The notes beneath the pieces are model-generated. The model worked only from the letters and a program-made list of their open reading frames with translations, ran no database searches and was not told the origin of the DNA. Positions 24,066 to 33,527 of a stretch of 64,000 nt of DNA are shown one piece after another. Source of the DNA: Verrucomicrobiaceae bacterium. Lineage in GTDB: Bacteria > Verrucomicrobiota > Verrucomicrobiia > Verrucomicrobiales > Verrucomicrobiaceae. Position 1 is the stretch's first letter; each line of letters opens with the position of its first letter. Where the stretch lies: the NCBI GenBank assembly GCA_016795365.1, contig JAEUHN010000017.1, positions 372,001 through 436,000 of the forward strand, in the 5' to 3' direction. Position numbers and translations under genes: made by a program.

Positions 24066-25019
24066 CTAGCTCACCACATTGATCGGGCGTCCAGCCTGCC
24101 ATTGGCGAAGGTTGTCGGCGGCGATGGTGATGAGGCGGGCGCGGGAGGTGCGGCTGGCCCAGGCGGTGTGGGGGGTGATGAGGCAGTTCTTCGCGGTGAA
24201 GAGGGGATTGTCTTTGGAAGGCGGCTCCACACTGAGCACATCGAGCCCGGCTCCGGCGATGCGGCCTTCGTTGAGGGCGGTGGCGAGGGCGGGCTCGTCA
24301 ATCAGGGGGCCGCGGGCGGTGTTGATGAGCAGGGCGGAGGACTTCATCTGCGCGAGGGAGGCAGCATTGATGAGGTGCTTGGTTTCATCGGTGAGCGGGC
24401 AGTGCAGGCTGATGACGTCGCTTTCGCGCAACACCTTGTCGAGCGGGGCGGGTGTGATGCCTGCGGGAGGTGGCACGGCCCAGGTGCGGCGTGTGGCGAT
24501 CACCTTCATGCCGAAGGCTAAGGCGATGCGAGCGACGGAGGCACCGATGTCGCCCAGGCCGACAAGGCCGAGCGTGAGGCCCTGAAGCTCGATGATCGGC
24601 TTGTCCCAGAAGCAGAAGTCCGGGCAGGCAGCCCAGCGTCCCTTGCTCACGTCTTGCGTCTGCTGGCCGGTGTGGTTGGTGAGTTCAAGCAGGAGCGCGA
24701 AGACAGCCTGCGCGACGCTGGGTGATCCGTAGCCGGGCACATTGGCGACGATGATCCCGCGTTCACGGGCGGCGGCGATGTCCACGACATTGTAGCCGGT
24801 GGCGATGACGCCGATGTAGCGGAGCTTGGGCAGGGACTCGATGACTGCGCGGGAGAGCACTGCCTTGTTCGTGATCACCACCTCGGCGTCCTTGGCGCGC
24901 TCGATGGTCTGATCGGCGGGCGTGCGATCGTGAATCGTGCAGCGGCCGAGCGATTCGAATTCAGACCAGGAGAGGTCGCCGGGGTTGGCGGTGAAGGCGT
25001 CGAGAAAAACAATACTCAT
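24066..25019 (-). CDS. D-2-hydroxyacid dehydrogenase (glycerate dehydrogenase-like)
   Basis: A 317-residue NAD(P)-dependent oxidoreductase. GLVGLGDIGASVARIALAFG is the Rossmann motif, NTARGPLIDEPAL holds the catalytic Arg/Glu region, and LITPHTAWAS the catalytic His. Length matches glycerate/hydroxypyruvate dehydrogenases. ATG 25019 (MSIVFLDAFTANPGDL) is chosen over the open frame from 25055 because it starts at the first strand. The exact substrate (glycerate, lactate or phosphoglycerate-like) cannot be read. Confidence 0.9.
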   Translation of the reverse strand: MSIVFLDAFTANPGDLSWSEFESLGRCTIHDRTPADQTIERAKDAEVVITNKAVLSRAVIESLPKLRYIGVIATGYNVVDIAAARERGIIVANVPGYGSPSVAQAVFALLLELTNHTGQQTQDVSKGRWAACPDFCFWDKPIIELQGLTLGLVGLGDIGASVARIALAFGMKVIATRRTWAVPPPAGITPAPLDKVLRESDVISLHCPLTDETKHLINAASLAQMKSSALLINTARGPLIDEPALATALNEGRIAGAGLDVLSVEPPSKDNPLFTAKNCLITPHTAWASRTSRARLITIAADNLRQWQAGRPINVVS

Positions 25020-25067
25020 CGCCGCGCATGATGCGCGGGCGGTCAGGCGTGGCAAGGCGCAGGATGC

Positions 25068-28000
25068 TCAGGGCTGAGGGGCGGCATCAATGATGACCTG
25101 GCCGGACAGCTTCTTGGTGAGCGTCACAGCGGTCGCTGGAGTGGAAAGCTCCGGCAGGATGAAGTGGCCGTATCCGGTCTGACCGGAGGCATCCTTCACG
25201 AACATGCCGGCGAAGGTGGCGGTGCGCTTCTCATCCTTGGGCACGGCGAGGTTATTGTTCTTTTGCGTGAGGGTGAAGCCGCCAGTGAACAAACCGGTGG
25301 TCGGGTAGGGCTTGAGGCTGATGACGTTGGTGTTGGGATTGGGATACACCACAATGCCGCCTTTCTTGAGTTGCACGGTGCAGTCAGGAACGGGGTCGTT
25401 GGCGTTGGAGCCGAGGCCGCCTTGATTGAAGTCGAGGATGGCATTCCCTGCCTGATCGGGCAGATACATCATGATCTCGGTTGCGGCGATGACCTTGTAG
25501 CGTCCGCCGAAAGCGGTCACCGTCGCATTGGTGAAGCCGACGGTGTAGGTGCGGTTCACCGTGCTGGGAATGACCGGATCACGGGTCCAGATGGCTGATC
25601 CCGTCAATGTGCTGTCGGAGAAGTCTGCGAGCGAGCCCGGCGCGATGTCGAGCAGTCCGAGGATGGAACCTTTGTTGGTGTAGAGCATCTGATAGACAAG
25701 CACTTCGCCTTCCGGCCCCACGAAACCCGACGTCGTGAAAGGTGTGCCGTCGGCCACCACGCCGCTCACGGACAGCGTGCCAGTGGTGGCAATGGTGAAG
25801 GAGGCATACCCATGGCCGAGTGGCACGGGATTGGTCTGAGGTGCTGGAGGATTGAAGGCCATGGTGTAGTAGCCCGCGTAGGGTTTCACCAAGGGGGCTG
25901 GGTTCCAGATGTTGCGCCAGCCGGTGACGGTCACGGTGTTCGAGCCGTTGGTAAGCGTAGCGCTGCTGAGTTTTCCTGTGCTGCCGGTGTAGGTGAAACT
26001 GAAGACAAGGTTGGTGGGAGTGATGGGGATGACGGCCGTGCTCACGTCCGGGGTGGCAAAGGAGGTGTTGAGCGCGCCAGTGAAGCTGTAGGAGGTGATG
26101 CCCAGGAGAAACTTGCCGGTCACGACGCCTGTGGCCGCGATCGAGAAATCGACCCTGCCGCCGCGAGGATTGATCACCGAATCTTGAGCAACGTGTCCCA
26201 GGTAGGATCCCACAATCTTGTCGGGGATATTGTTGACGATGAGCGTGACGGGCACGCCAAGTGTTTCGCCCTTGGGGTTCTTGGCGAAGACCTTGAAGCT
26301 GTAGCCGGTGGGCTTGGCCACCGTGGGGCGTCCGCTGATGATGCCGGTGAAGGGATCCAGCTTGATCCCTGCGGGCAAAACGTCGGCACGGAATGTGGCC
26401 GTGGCCCGGTCGTCCGTGGCAGTGTTGGTATTCGAGGTGTGGATCTGAAACGGCACGATAAGCTCGCTGACGACGACGGTTCCCAGGTTGATCACCGTGT
26501 CCGTGATCACTGGCTTTTCAGTGACCACTTTCAGGTTGTGGCGCACATCAATCTGTTGGGCGGGATCTGGTCCCTTCACGCGGCAGATGTAGGTGCCCGT
26601 GTCCGTCGTGGTCAGGCCCTTGATGGTGAGGGACTTCGTTTTGACGTTGAGCAGCCGTGTGCTGGCGACCAGGGGCACTTCGTTGCTGTCCAGCCACTCG
26701 TAAGTCAAAAGTTTGCCGGCGGTGGAAACGGTGAACACGGCATTGCTCGTTGTGCCAGCAGCCAGCACGAAGGTCTTCTCGGTCTTGTCCACCACGCAGA
26801 GTTCGGCCGTGTTGCTGGTCGCGGTGTAAGTCACGGTGCCCATCTTGTTCGAGGCGCGCAGGGAAAAGCTGGCGGCGGCGGCGAGTGGCACGTTGGCGAT
26901 GGAGATGCCGTTCGTGGTGAGTCCGGCCGCAGCGACGCCGTTTTTGAGCCATTGCAAGGTGGGGGCAGGTAGGCCCGATGCACCACCCACGAAGACCGCG
27001 AGAGGCTGTCCCACATACGCGAGCACGTGCTGCGGATGCGCCGTGATGGCAGGCTTCACTTCGTTGTCGGCGATGGTCAGAGTGTGGACGTTCCGAGTGC
27101 CGTCCAGCACCGCACCCACCGCGTTGGGGATGGTAAACACGATGGTCTCATCGGGCTCGGGTGTGGTGTCATTCACCAGGGTGACGGTGATGCTTTTGGT
27201 TTGCTCGCCCACCGCGAAGGTCAGAGGAGATGCGGGGCTGGTGGAGTAGTCCTTGGGCGTCTTCGCGGGACCGAAGGCGGTGCCGCTAATGGTGAAGGGC
27301 ACGGTCACCGCGCTCGTGGCGGGAGACGAAAGATCCACCGGCACCGTCACTGTCAGCGTGTCTTCGGTTACTGTCTGAGTGGGCGTGCGGAAGATAACCA
27401 CGGGCTGACCACCGGAAACGTCGCCATCTTGAATCGTGATCGTCGAGAGGCGGTTCGTTCCGAGGCGGACCGGTCCCACACCCACAATCTGAACGCCAAA
27501 GGTCTCATCATTCTCCAGCGTGCCATCAAGCGGCAGGGGGACGGAAATCGTTTTCGTGGTCGTGTCGCCATCTGCCCAGGTGACGGTTCCGGAAATGCCC
27601 GAGAAGTCGAAAGGCTGCGTCGCGGTCCCTTCGATGGCACCATACACGACTGAAAGGCTGCCTGTGCTGCCGCCCACGCGTTCGAGCGTGAGCGTCACGG
27701 AGGTGCCTTCCGTGCCCACGGCTGTCGGGCTGGTGAACTGTATCACACCAGCGTCGGGCACCGTATTGCTGAGGCGTCGCAGCATCTTCGTAGTGTCCGT
27801 GGCGCCATACAAACCGGCCAGCACGAGGCCGTCCTTTTGAAGGCGTAGGCCTGCGAGTCCGATGGCTGCCGTCGTGTCGGCGGCAAAGGTGGTGTCGCGC
27901 GTGCCGGTCGCATGGTAACGGACCAAGCCGGGAGCGGCGCTGCCAGAAGCGGTCGTGAAGAATCCACCCGCGAGGATCTTGCCATCGGGCTGGACCACGA

Positions 28001-28988
28001 CCTTGAAGACCTCGGCAGAACTTCCGGTGATTCCCGCGCCCACGCTGGAATTGAAGGCCGTGTCATTGGAGCCATCGCTGTTGAGGCGAACGAAGCTGTG
28101 GTTCGCCGCTCCATTGAAGGAACCGAAGACGCCCCCAACCAGGATCTTGCCATCGGCCTGCACGGTCACAGCGCTGACGGGCGAGACACTGGTTCCAGCG
28201 AACGATCCTGCGCCAATCGCGAAGGTGGTATCACGAACTCCGGTCGAGGTGAGGCGCACGACGCCACCGTGATTCGTCCCGGACCAGGTGCCGTAGAACA
28301 CGCCGACGACAAGGACATTGAAATAAGGAGCCGAAGTCGTGGTCTGCAAGGCAACGGACTTCACCATTTCAGCGCCCGCAAAGAAGTTCACCGTGTCATC
28401 CAGATTGGCGAAGGTGGTGTCCAGCGAGCCATCGGAATTGAGCCGGACGAGACCAGCGCGTGCGATGCCATTCCAGGTCGTGAACTGGCCTCCGAGAATG
28501 ATTTTGCCGTCGGGCTGAATCACCATTGAGTAGCCGATGCGCGAGCCTGCGATGCGGTTGGGTCCCGTTCCCGGATTAAAGGTGGTGTCCAGTGTTCCAT
28601 CTGCGTTGAGACGTGCCACGGAGTTGCGCGCCACGCCGTGCATCTGGCTGAAGGCACCGCACATCACATACTTGCCATCGTGCTGGCGGACCACGGCGGT
28701 GACCGGCAGGACATTGGCCCCTGCCAGCCCGGCGGCGAAGGTGCTGTCCACGGCCCCTGCGGACGTCAGTTTCACGATGCCCGCGTGTGGCACGGCGGCT
28801 GATGCGGCGAACTGCCCGACGGCGATGCAGCTCCCATCATCCTCCGTGAGCACATCGAAGATACCCGTGCTCATGGCGGGTGGTGAAAAGCTCGTATCGA
28901 GTGCTCCATTGCCTGCATAAGCGGATGTAAGTAAACAAACCAGCGTGGCGGCACAAAGCGCAGGAAGCAGGGTGGGGCGAGTCGGCAT
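25068..28988 (-). CDS. Giant secreted delta-60 / Calx-beta / Ig-like protein
   Basis: A 1306-residue exported protein. A signal peptide (ALCAATLVCLLTSAYA) is followed by about seven delta-60 repeats (26-430) with units such as QPDGKIILGGQFT and LNSDGSLDTTF. Two Calx-beta domains follow (about 435-655, with NDETFGVQI and PEPDETIVFTI), then two Ig-like domains (about 660-835), a He-PIG-type Ig domain (KLDPFTGIISGRPT) and a C-terminal region of two similar beta modules (GSYLGHVAQ, AGYYTMAF). Such proteins are thought to be surface adhesins. No catalytic motif or C-terminal sorting signal was recognised. Confidence 0.85.
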   Translation of the reverse strand: MPTRPTLLPALCAATLVCLLTSAYAGNGALDTSFSPPAMSTGIFDVLTEDDGSCIAVGQFAASAAVPHAGIVKLTSAGAVDSTFAAGLAGANVLPVTAVVRQHDGKYVMCGAFSQMHGVARNSVARLNADGTLDTTFNPGTGPNRIAGSRIGYSMVIQPDGKIILGGQFTTWNGIARAGLVRLNSDGSLDTTFANLDDTVNFFAGAEMVKSVALQTTTSAPYFNVLVVGVFYGTWSGTNHGGVVRLTSTGVRDTTFAIGAGSFAGTSVSPVSAVTVQADGKILVGGVFGSFNGAANHSFVRLNSDGSNDTAFNSSVGAGITGSSAEVFKVVVQPDGKILAGGFFTTASGSAAPGLVRYHATGTRDTTFAADTTAAIGLAGLRLQKDGLVLAGLYGATDTTKMLRRLSNTVPDAGVIQFTSPTAVGTEGTSVTLTLERVGGSTGSLSVVYGAIEGTATQPFDFSGISGTVTWADGDTTTKTISVPLPLDGTLENDETFGVQIVGVGPVRLGTNRLSTITIQDGDVSGGQPVVIFRTPTQTVTEDTLTVTVPVDLSSPATSAVTVPFTISGTAFGPAKTPKDYSTSPASPLTFAVGEQTKSITVTLVNDTTPEPDETIVFTIPNAVGAVLDGTRNVHTLTIADNEVKPAITAHPQHVLAYVGQPLAVFVGGASGLPAPTLQWLKNGVAAAGLTTNGISIANVPLAAAASFSLRASNKMGTVTYTATSNTAELCVVDKTEKTFVLAAGTTSNAVFTVSTAGKLLTYEWLDSNEVPLVASTRLLNVKTKSLTIKGLTTTDTGTYICRVKGPDPAQQIDVRHNLKVVTEKPVITDTVINLGTVVVSELIVPFQIHTSNTNTATDDRATATFRADVLPAGIKLDPFTGIISGRPTVAKPTGYSFKVFAKNPKGETLGVPVTLIVNNIPDKIVGSYLGHVAQDSVINPRGGRVDFSIAATGVVTGKFLLGITSYSFTGALNTSFATPDVSTAVIPITPTNLVFSFTYTGSTGKLSSATLTNGSNTVTVTGWRNIWNPAPLVKPYAGYYTMAFNPPAPQTNPVPLGHGYASFTIATTGTLSVSGVVADGTPFTTSGFVGPEGEVLVYQMLYTNKGSILGLLDIAPGSLADFSDSTLTGSAIWTRDPVIPSTVNRTYTVGFTNATVTAFGGRYKVIAATEIMMYLPDQAGNAILDFNQGGLGSNANDPVPDCTVQLKKGGIVVYPNPNTNVISLKPYPTTGLFTGGFTLTQKNNNLAVPKDEKRTATFAGMFVKDASGQTGYGHFILPELSTPATAVTLTKKLSGQVIIDAAPQP

Positions 28989-29100
28989 AAATGAATTCCC
29001 AGGCTACCGGGTTAAGCACGCGAGTGTCAAGGGAGAGGTCGGTCTCGACCGAATCGCCTTCACTCTTGATTCAGCAGCGCGCCCTCGGCATTCCTTCGCC

Positions 29101-31638
29101 GTGCCCGACCTTCCCATCTTCGAACTCCAGTCCTCGCTTACCGAAGCCCTGCGCGATCCCGCGACTCCGAACCTGCTGATCAAAGCACCCACGGGCTCCG
29201 GCAAGTCCACGCAGGTGCCGAAGTTCGTGCTCGACTCCGGCGTGCTGGCGGAAGGTCAGCGCGTGTATGTGCTGCAGCCGCGACGCATTGCCGCACGCAT
29301 GTTGGCACAACGCGTGGCCCAGGAGCGCAAAGGCAGACTCGGCGAGGAAGTCGGTTATCAGGTGCGCTTTGAGAACGTGAGCAGCAAGGACACGCGCCTG
29401 CTTTATGTGACCGAGGGCGTGTTCCTGCGTCTCTTGCTCGAAGACCCCGACTTGAAAAAGGTCGGCTGCCTCGTCATCGACGAGTTCCACGAGCGCCACA
29501 TCGACGGCGACCTTTGCCTCGCGTGGGCACATGCCTTGCAGAAGGCGCGACGGCCCGATTTGAAGATCATCGTCATGTCCGCCACGCTGGTGCCGGGGCC
29601 GCTTGTCGAGTTCTTGAAGCCCTCGAAGATGTTTGAGTCCGAGGGCCGCACCTTCCCCGTGGAGATTCGTTATCAGACGCCGGGGAAGAACAAGGCAGGC
29701 TTCGTGGAAGACGTGTGGGATCAGGCCGCGCGTGCGTGTGAAGACCTCGCGCGCAGTCCGTCGTTTGATGGCGACATGCTGATCTTCATGCCCGGTGGTC
29801 ACGAGATTCGCAAGACCATCGCCGCGATCAGCGGACGCAGCTTTGCCAAGGGCTACAAGGTGCTGCCACTGCATGGCGAACTCACGCCTGCGCAGCAAGA
29901 CGAGGCCGTGACGCCCTCTTCGCAGCGCCGAATCATCGTCAGCACCAACGTCGCCGAGACCTCGCTCACCATCGAAGGCGTGAAGGCCGTGATCGACGCT
30001 GGCCTCGCGCGTGTCGCGGCCTTCGATTCGCGTCGCGGCATCAACACACTCACCGTGCAAAAGATCAGTCGTGCCTCAGCCGAGCAGCGCGCTGGACGCG
30101 CGGGCCGACTGGGTCCCGGCGTCGCTGTTCGTCTTTGGTCGCAGCACGACCACCTGAACCGTGCCGAGAGCGATGCCGCTGAAATCCATCGCCTGGAACT
30201 CAGCGAGACTGTGCTCGCAACTCGCGTCGCGTCTGGAAAAGCAGGGCTGAAGATCGACTGGTTCGAGCAACCACCCGAGCGCTCGCTCGCTCGCGCTGAG
30301 CGACTGCTGCACGACCTCGGCGCCGTCGATCATGAGAACAACGTGACGCGCCTCGGCCTCAAGATGGCCGCCTTCCCGCTGGAGCCGCGCTTTGCCCGCA
30401 TGTTGCTCGCGGCTGCTGAGCAGGGCTGTCTCGAAGACGCCGCCATCTGCGCGGCGATCGCGCAAGGTCGTGAGATCCTGATGGTGTCGTCGAAGCAGTC
30501 GCATCGTGGCAACGAAGACTTCTGGGAGCGCGATGACATCAGCGAATTTCAGGCGCAGATCAGGGCCTTCCGTCGCGCCTATGAGTTGCGCTTTGATGTC
30601 GGTCAATGTCAGCCGCTCGGCATTCATGCTCGCGCCGCGTATGATGCCGCTCGCGCAGCGGAGCAGTTCCTCAAGCTCGCCCAACGCATCGGTTTGAAGG
30701 ACGAACGCGAGCCCGATGAGTCCTCGCTGGCGAAGACCTTGCTCGCGGCCTTCAGCGATCACGTTGGCTGCGAAACAAGCGAAGGCTCGCGAGTCTATAA
30801 TCTCACCGGCGGCAATCGTGGTCATCTCAAGGACCCGCATATCAAAGCGCCGAAACTGCTCGTCGCCGCCGAAGCCATCGAGATTCAAGGCAAGGCGCTT
30901 CAAGTCCAGATCAACAACGTCACTCGCATCGAGGAAGCGTGGCTGCGCGAGCTGTATCCCGATGACCTCACGGTCTTCAAAGGCGCGACGTATGATGCGG
31001 GCATGAAGCGTGTCTTTGCCCGCGAAGAACTGCGCTTCCGCGATCTCGTGCTTACCGCCAAGGATCGCAGCGACGTCGATCCCGCGCTGGCTGCACCTTT
31101 GCTCGCGCAGGAAGTGCTTGCCGGTCGCCTCAAGCTCGAAGGCTGGGGCGAGCGTGCGGATCAATTCATCGCGCGTCTGAATTGCCTGTCGAAGTGGATG
31201 CCCGAACTCGAGCTGCCACCGATCACCGAAGAAGATCGACCACTCATCATTGAGCAGGTCTGCCAGGGCTGCGTGAGTGCCAAGCAGCTTCAAGACAAGT
31301 CCGTGGAACCCGCCTTGCACCAATGGCTCAACCACATGCAACGTGAGCTGCTCGACAAGTATGCCCCCGAGCGCCTGACGCTGAAGAACGGCAAGTCCGC
31401 CCGCATCACTTATGATGAGAAGCAGCAGCCCAGTGTCGGGGTCGTGCTCCAGCAGCTCTACGATGTGAACGAGAACCCGAAGGTCGCCGGTGGTCGCGTG
31501 ACTGTCGTGGTGCATCTGCTTTCCCCCGCGCAGCGCCCGATCCAGACTACTGGTGATCTCGGACGCTTCTGGAAGGAAAGCTATCCTGCCGTGAAAACCC
31601 AGCTCAAAGGCCGCTATCCGAAGCACGAGTGGCGCTGA
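29101..31638 (+). CDS. hrpB: ATP-dependent helicase HrpB
   Basis: An 845-residue DEAH-type helicase. Walker A APTGSGKST is at 29-37, the DEFH box with HER at 127-132, and SATL follows as motif III. ETSLTIEGVKAVIDAG and QRAGRAGRLGPG are motifs V and VI. The C-terminus GRFWKESYPAVKTQLKGRYP is the HrpB-specific tail, separating it from HrpA. GTG 29101 (VPDLPIFELQ) is chosen because the open frame upstream to 28945 overlaps the start of the divergent giant gene and looks non-coding. The cellular role of HrpB is poorly defined. Confidence 0.88.
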   Translation: MPDLPIFELQSSLTEALRDPATPNLLIKAPTGSGKSTQVPKFVLDSGVLAEGQRVYVLQPRRIAARMLAQRVAQERKGRLGEEVGYQVRFENVSSKDTRLLYVTEGVFLRLLLEDPDLKKVGCLVIDEFHERHIDGDLCLAWAHALQKARRPDLKIIVMSATLVPGPLVEFLKPSKMFESEGRTFPVEIRYQTPGKNKAGFVEDVWDQAARACEDLARSPSFDGDMLIFMPGGHEIRKTIAAISGRSFAKGYKVLPLHGELTPAQQDEAVTPSSQRRIIVSTNVAETSLTIEGVKAVIDAGLARVAAFDSRRGINTLTVQKISRASAEQRAGRAGRLGPGVAVRLWSQHDHLNRAESDAAEIHRLELSETVLATRVASGKAGLKIDWFEQPPERSLARAERLLHDLGAVDHENNVTRLGLKMAAFPLEPRFARMLLAAAEQGCLEDAAICAAIAQGREILMVSSKQSHRGNEDFWERDDISEFQAQIRAFRRAYELRFDVGQCQPLGIHARAAYDAARAAEQFLKLAQRIGLKDEREPDESSLAKTLLAAFSDHVGCETSEGSRVYNLTGGNRGHLKDPHIKAPKLLVAAEAIEIQGKALQVQINNVTRIEEAWLRELYPDDLTVFKGATYDAGMKRVFAREELRFRDLVLTAKDRSDVDPALAAPLLAQEVLAGRLKLEGWGERADQFIARLNCLSKWMPELELPPITEEDRPLIIEQVCQGCVSAKQLQDKSVEPALHQWLNHMQRELLDKYAPERLTLKNGKSARITYDEKQQPSVGVVLQQLYDVNENPKVAGGRVTVVVHLLSPAQRPIQTTGDLGRFWKESYPAVKTQLKGRYPKHEWR

Positions 31639-31641
31639 AGA

Positions 31642-32952
31642 TCAGCGTGCGGCGACGGCTTGCTTCCACGCTGCGGGTGCATCGGGAAGTGTGGTGGCGA
31701 GGATGCTCATGATGTTCTTCCGCTCGCGCTCGCCCAGGTAGTCGTAGCGATTGAGCTTGGCCTTGCCTTCGAGGGCTTCGGTGAGGCGTTCGAAGACGGT
31801 GGCCTTGAGCTGTGGCAGCAGGTTCTGAAACGTGATGCCGTAGATCGTGTAGCTGCAGCGGTATTTAAAGAGGCGGGTGAGCAGCTGCATGTCTTTGAGC
31901 GAGCGGCCTTCGGCGGTGCGTGGCGCATTCTTTTCAAACGCGGCCTGGAATTCGCCGTGCCCTTCGATGCCGCCTTCAGGCAGTGCGGCTTCGTCCTTGA
32001 AGAGAAGCGCATCCACCACGTCTTCAGCGCAGTGGTCGATGATGCGACGTGCGGTTCCCGTGGGCTCGTCCGAGACTGGCTCGCCAAGTTCCTTCTGCAG
32101 GCTCTTCTGCATGTGCATCGCGCGGACGGAGGCTTGATGGGCCTTGGTCAGGATGTTCTGTGTGCTGGTCTGGTGCTCCAGCACCATGAGGGCGACGATG
32201 TCGCTGGTCTTGCGAGGGTAGGGCTCGATGTCGAAGAACTTGCCGAGGTCCGTGATGTTCTGGCCGGGCAGGGGATTGAGCTTCACGCTTTCGCCATTCT
32301 CTTCGGCGGTGACGTTGCCTTTGTGGACGGCCTTGCCGTGCTTGCCGGTGACATACCATCCGCCCCAGCGGTCTTCAAAAGGCGTTGTGGTGTCCACCAC
32401 GGTGCTGCCCTGGCTCATGATCGGATGACCTTCGGGACCGGGGCACACGCTGCGCACGATCACGCCCGGCACTTCGGGTGAGAAGGGACCGCCATGGCAG
32501 CTGAGGCAGCTTTGATCGCGGGTGAAGCGAATGGGTTCCTTTTTGTCGACGTGAGGATCGGCGAGGTAGAAGATGGGGCCGAGCTTGGGGTCCACGACGC
32601 TGACTTCGAGGAGGCCGCCGTAGCTGTAACCGACATACGCGTTGTCTCCGAAATACACCACGCGGGGCGTCGCGGGACTGATGCGGTCGTTTTGTTTGCT
32701 GGTCTTGCTGAAGACCATGACCTGCGACTCCTGGGGGATGTGAAACTCCTTGAGCACGCCGTAGAGCACTGCCCAGTCGTCCTTGCGATCGATGGCCACC
32801 TTGCCCTGCTCCTGCGCCTTTTCGAGAGCCATCGCCATGTCGTTAGGCGTGGTGGCGGAGTAGTTGATGGGCGGGTTCTCGTATTCATTCTCTGCCCACA
32901 GGGCGGACGAAGCCAGCAGCGTGACAAGGGTGACGAGCGATGGGGTTTTCAT
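31642..32952 (-). CDS. Exported CxxCH heme-binding-type protein
   Basis: A 436-residue protein with a signal peptide (MKTPSLVTLVTLLASSALWA). SCLSCHGGPFSPEVPG carries one CxxCH heme c motif, so it is probably a periplasmic monoheme protein. I do not recognise the rest; it is soluble, rich in charged residues, with His and Met available as distal ligands. ATG 32952 overlaps the stop of the upstream Rrf2 regulator (ATGA), so both are made from one transcript and the protein may belong to the nitric-oxide or redox response that the regulator senses. The open frame up to 33129 is the shadow of the regulator. Confidence 0.7.
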   Translation of the reverse strand: MKTPSLVTLVTLLASSALWAENEYENPPINYSATTPNDMAMALEKAQEQGKVAIDRKDDWAVLYGVLKEFHIPQESQVMVFSKTSKQNDRISPATPRVVYFGDNAYVGYSYGGLLEVSVVDPKLGPIFYLADPHVDKKEPIRFTRDQSCLSCHGGPFSPEVPGVIVRSVCPGPEGHPIMSQGSTVVDTTTPFEDRWGGWYVTGKHGKAVHKGNVTAEENGESVKLNPLPGQNITDLGKFFDIEPYPRKTSDIVALMVLEHQTSTQNILTKAHQASVRAMHMQKSLQKELGEPVSDEPTGTARRIIDHCAEDVVDALLFKDEAALPEGGIEGHGEFQAAFEKNAPRTAEGRSLKDMQLLTRLFKYRCSYTIYGITFQNLLPQLKATVFERLTEALEGKAKLNRYDYLGERERKNIMSILATTLPDAPAAWKQAVAAR

Positions 32953-33398
32953 GCGACAGGGGAATTGAGGAGGAGATCGGTCATGCGCTTGCGGGCCGGG
33001 CCGGAGACGAGATCGCGCAAGGTGTAGAGATTGAGGGTGGCGTAGTAGGCCTGAACGGCTTCGCCAAGAACGCCTTTGAGCCTGCACATGCCGTTGACCG
33101 GGCAGCGGTTGGTTTTCGGATCGAAGCACTCAACGACGATGGGTGAGTTTTCCGTTCGCTGCACGAGCACGCCCACCTTGATCTGCTCGGGTGGAAGCCC
33201 CAGCGCGATACCGCCATTGCGGCCGCGCTTGGTCTCGAGGTAGCCGAGTTTGGCGAGGAAGTTGACCACCTTGACGAGGTGGTTGCGCGAGATGCCGTAG
33301 GCCTCGGAGACTTCCGTCAGCGAGAACGCGGCACCGTCCTTCAGCGCGCCAAACATCAGCACGCGGAGGGCGTAGTCGGAGAACAGGCTCAAGCGCAT
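32949..33398 (-). CDS. nsrR: Rrf2 family regulator, NsrR-like
   Basis: A 149-residue Rrf2-type transcription factor: MRLSLFSDYALRVLMFGAL, then HTH residues about 26-50 (SLTEVSEAYGISRNHLVKVV). Cys91, Cys99 and Cys105 in ECFDPKTNRCPVNGMCRLKG have the C-x7-C-x5-C arrangement seen in nitrite/NO-sensing NsrR proteins, which hold an iron-sulfur cluster. IscR has a different spacing. ATG 33398 is the natural start. A perfect dyad lies 30 bases upstream and may be its autoregulatory site. The gene overlaps the CxxCH gene. Calling it NsrR rests on the Cys pattern and on globin/NnrS genes elsewhere in the window. Confidence 0.82.
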   Translation of the reverse strand: MRLSLFSDYALRVLMFGALKDGAAFSLTEVSEAYGISRNHLVKVVNFLAKLGYLETKRGRNGGIALGLPPEQIKVGVLVQRTENSPIVVECFDPKTNRCPVNGMCRLKGVLGEAVQAYYATLNLYTLRDLVSGPARKRMTDLLLNSPVA

Positions 33399-33427
33399 GG
33401 CAGAGTTACGGGCAGGGGGTGTTAAAC

Positions 33428-33444
33428 TTGCATATTCGATGCAA
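33428..33444. promoter_or_regulatory. 17-bp dyad upstream of the Rrf2 regulator
   Basis: TTGCAT (33428-33433) and ATGCAA (33439-33444) are perfect inverted arms around ATTCG. The site lies 30-46 bases upstream of the regulator ATG, in the divergent gap to the transglutaminase-like gene. Position and symmetry fit an autoregulatory operator; the ATGCA core is also seen in NsrR half-sites of other bacteria. Confidence 0.6.
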
Positions 33445-33527
33445 CAATACTTGTGCTCGACCGTGCTGCGATTGCGCCGGATGCCTTCGGTGCTATCCAC
33501 TGACAAAATCCAGCGTAAACCTCTTCC

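Noticed and set aside
25164-27653. Several plus-strand frames opposite the delta-60 giant gene
   Set aside because: They are Gly/Val/His-rich shadows of a repeat-containing gene, with no domains or start signals.
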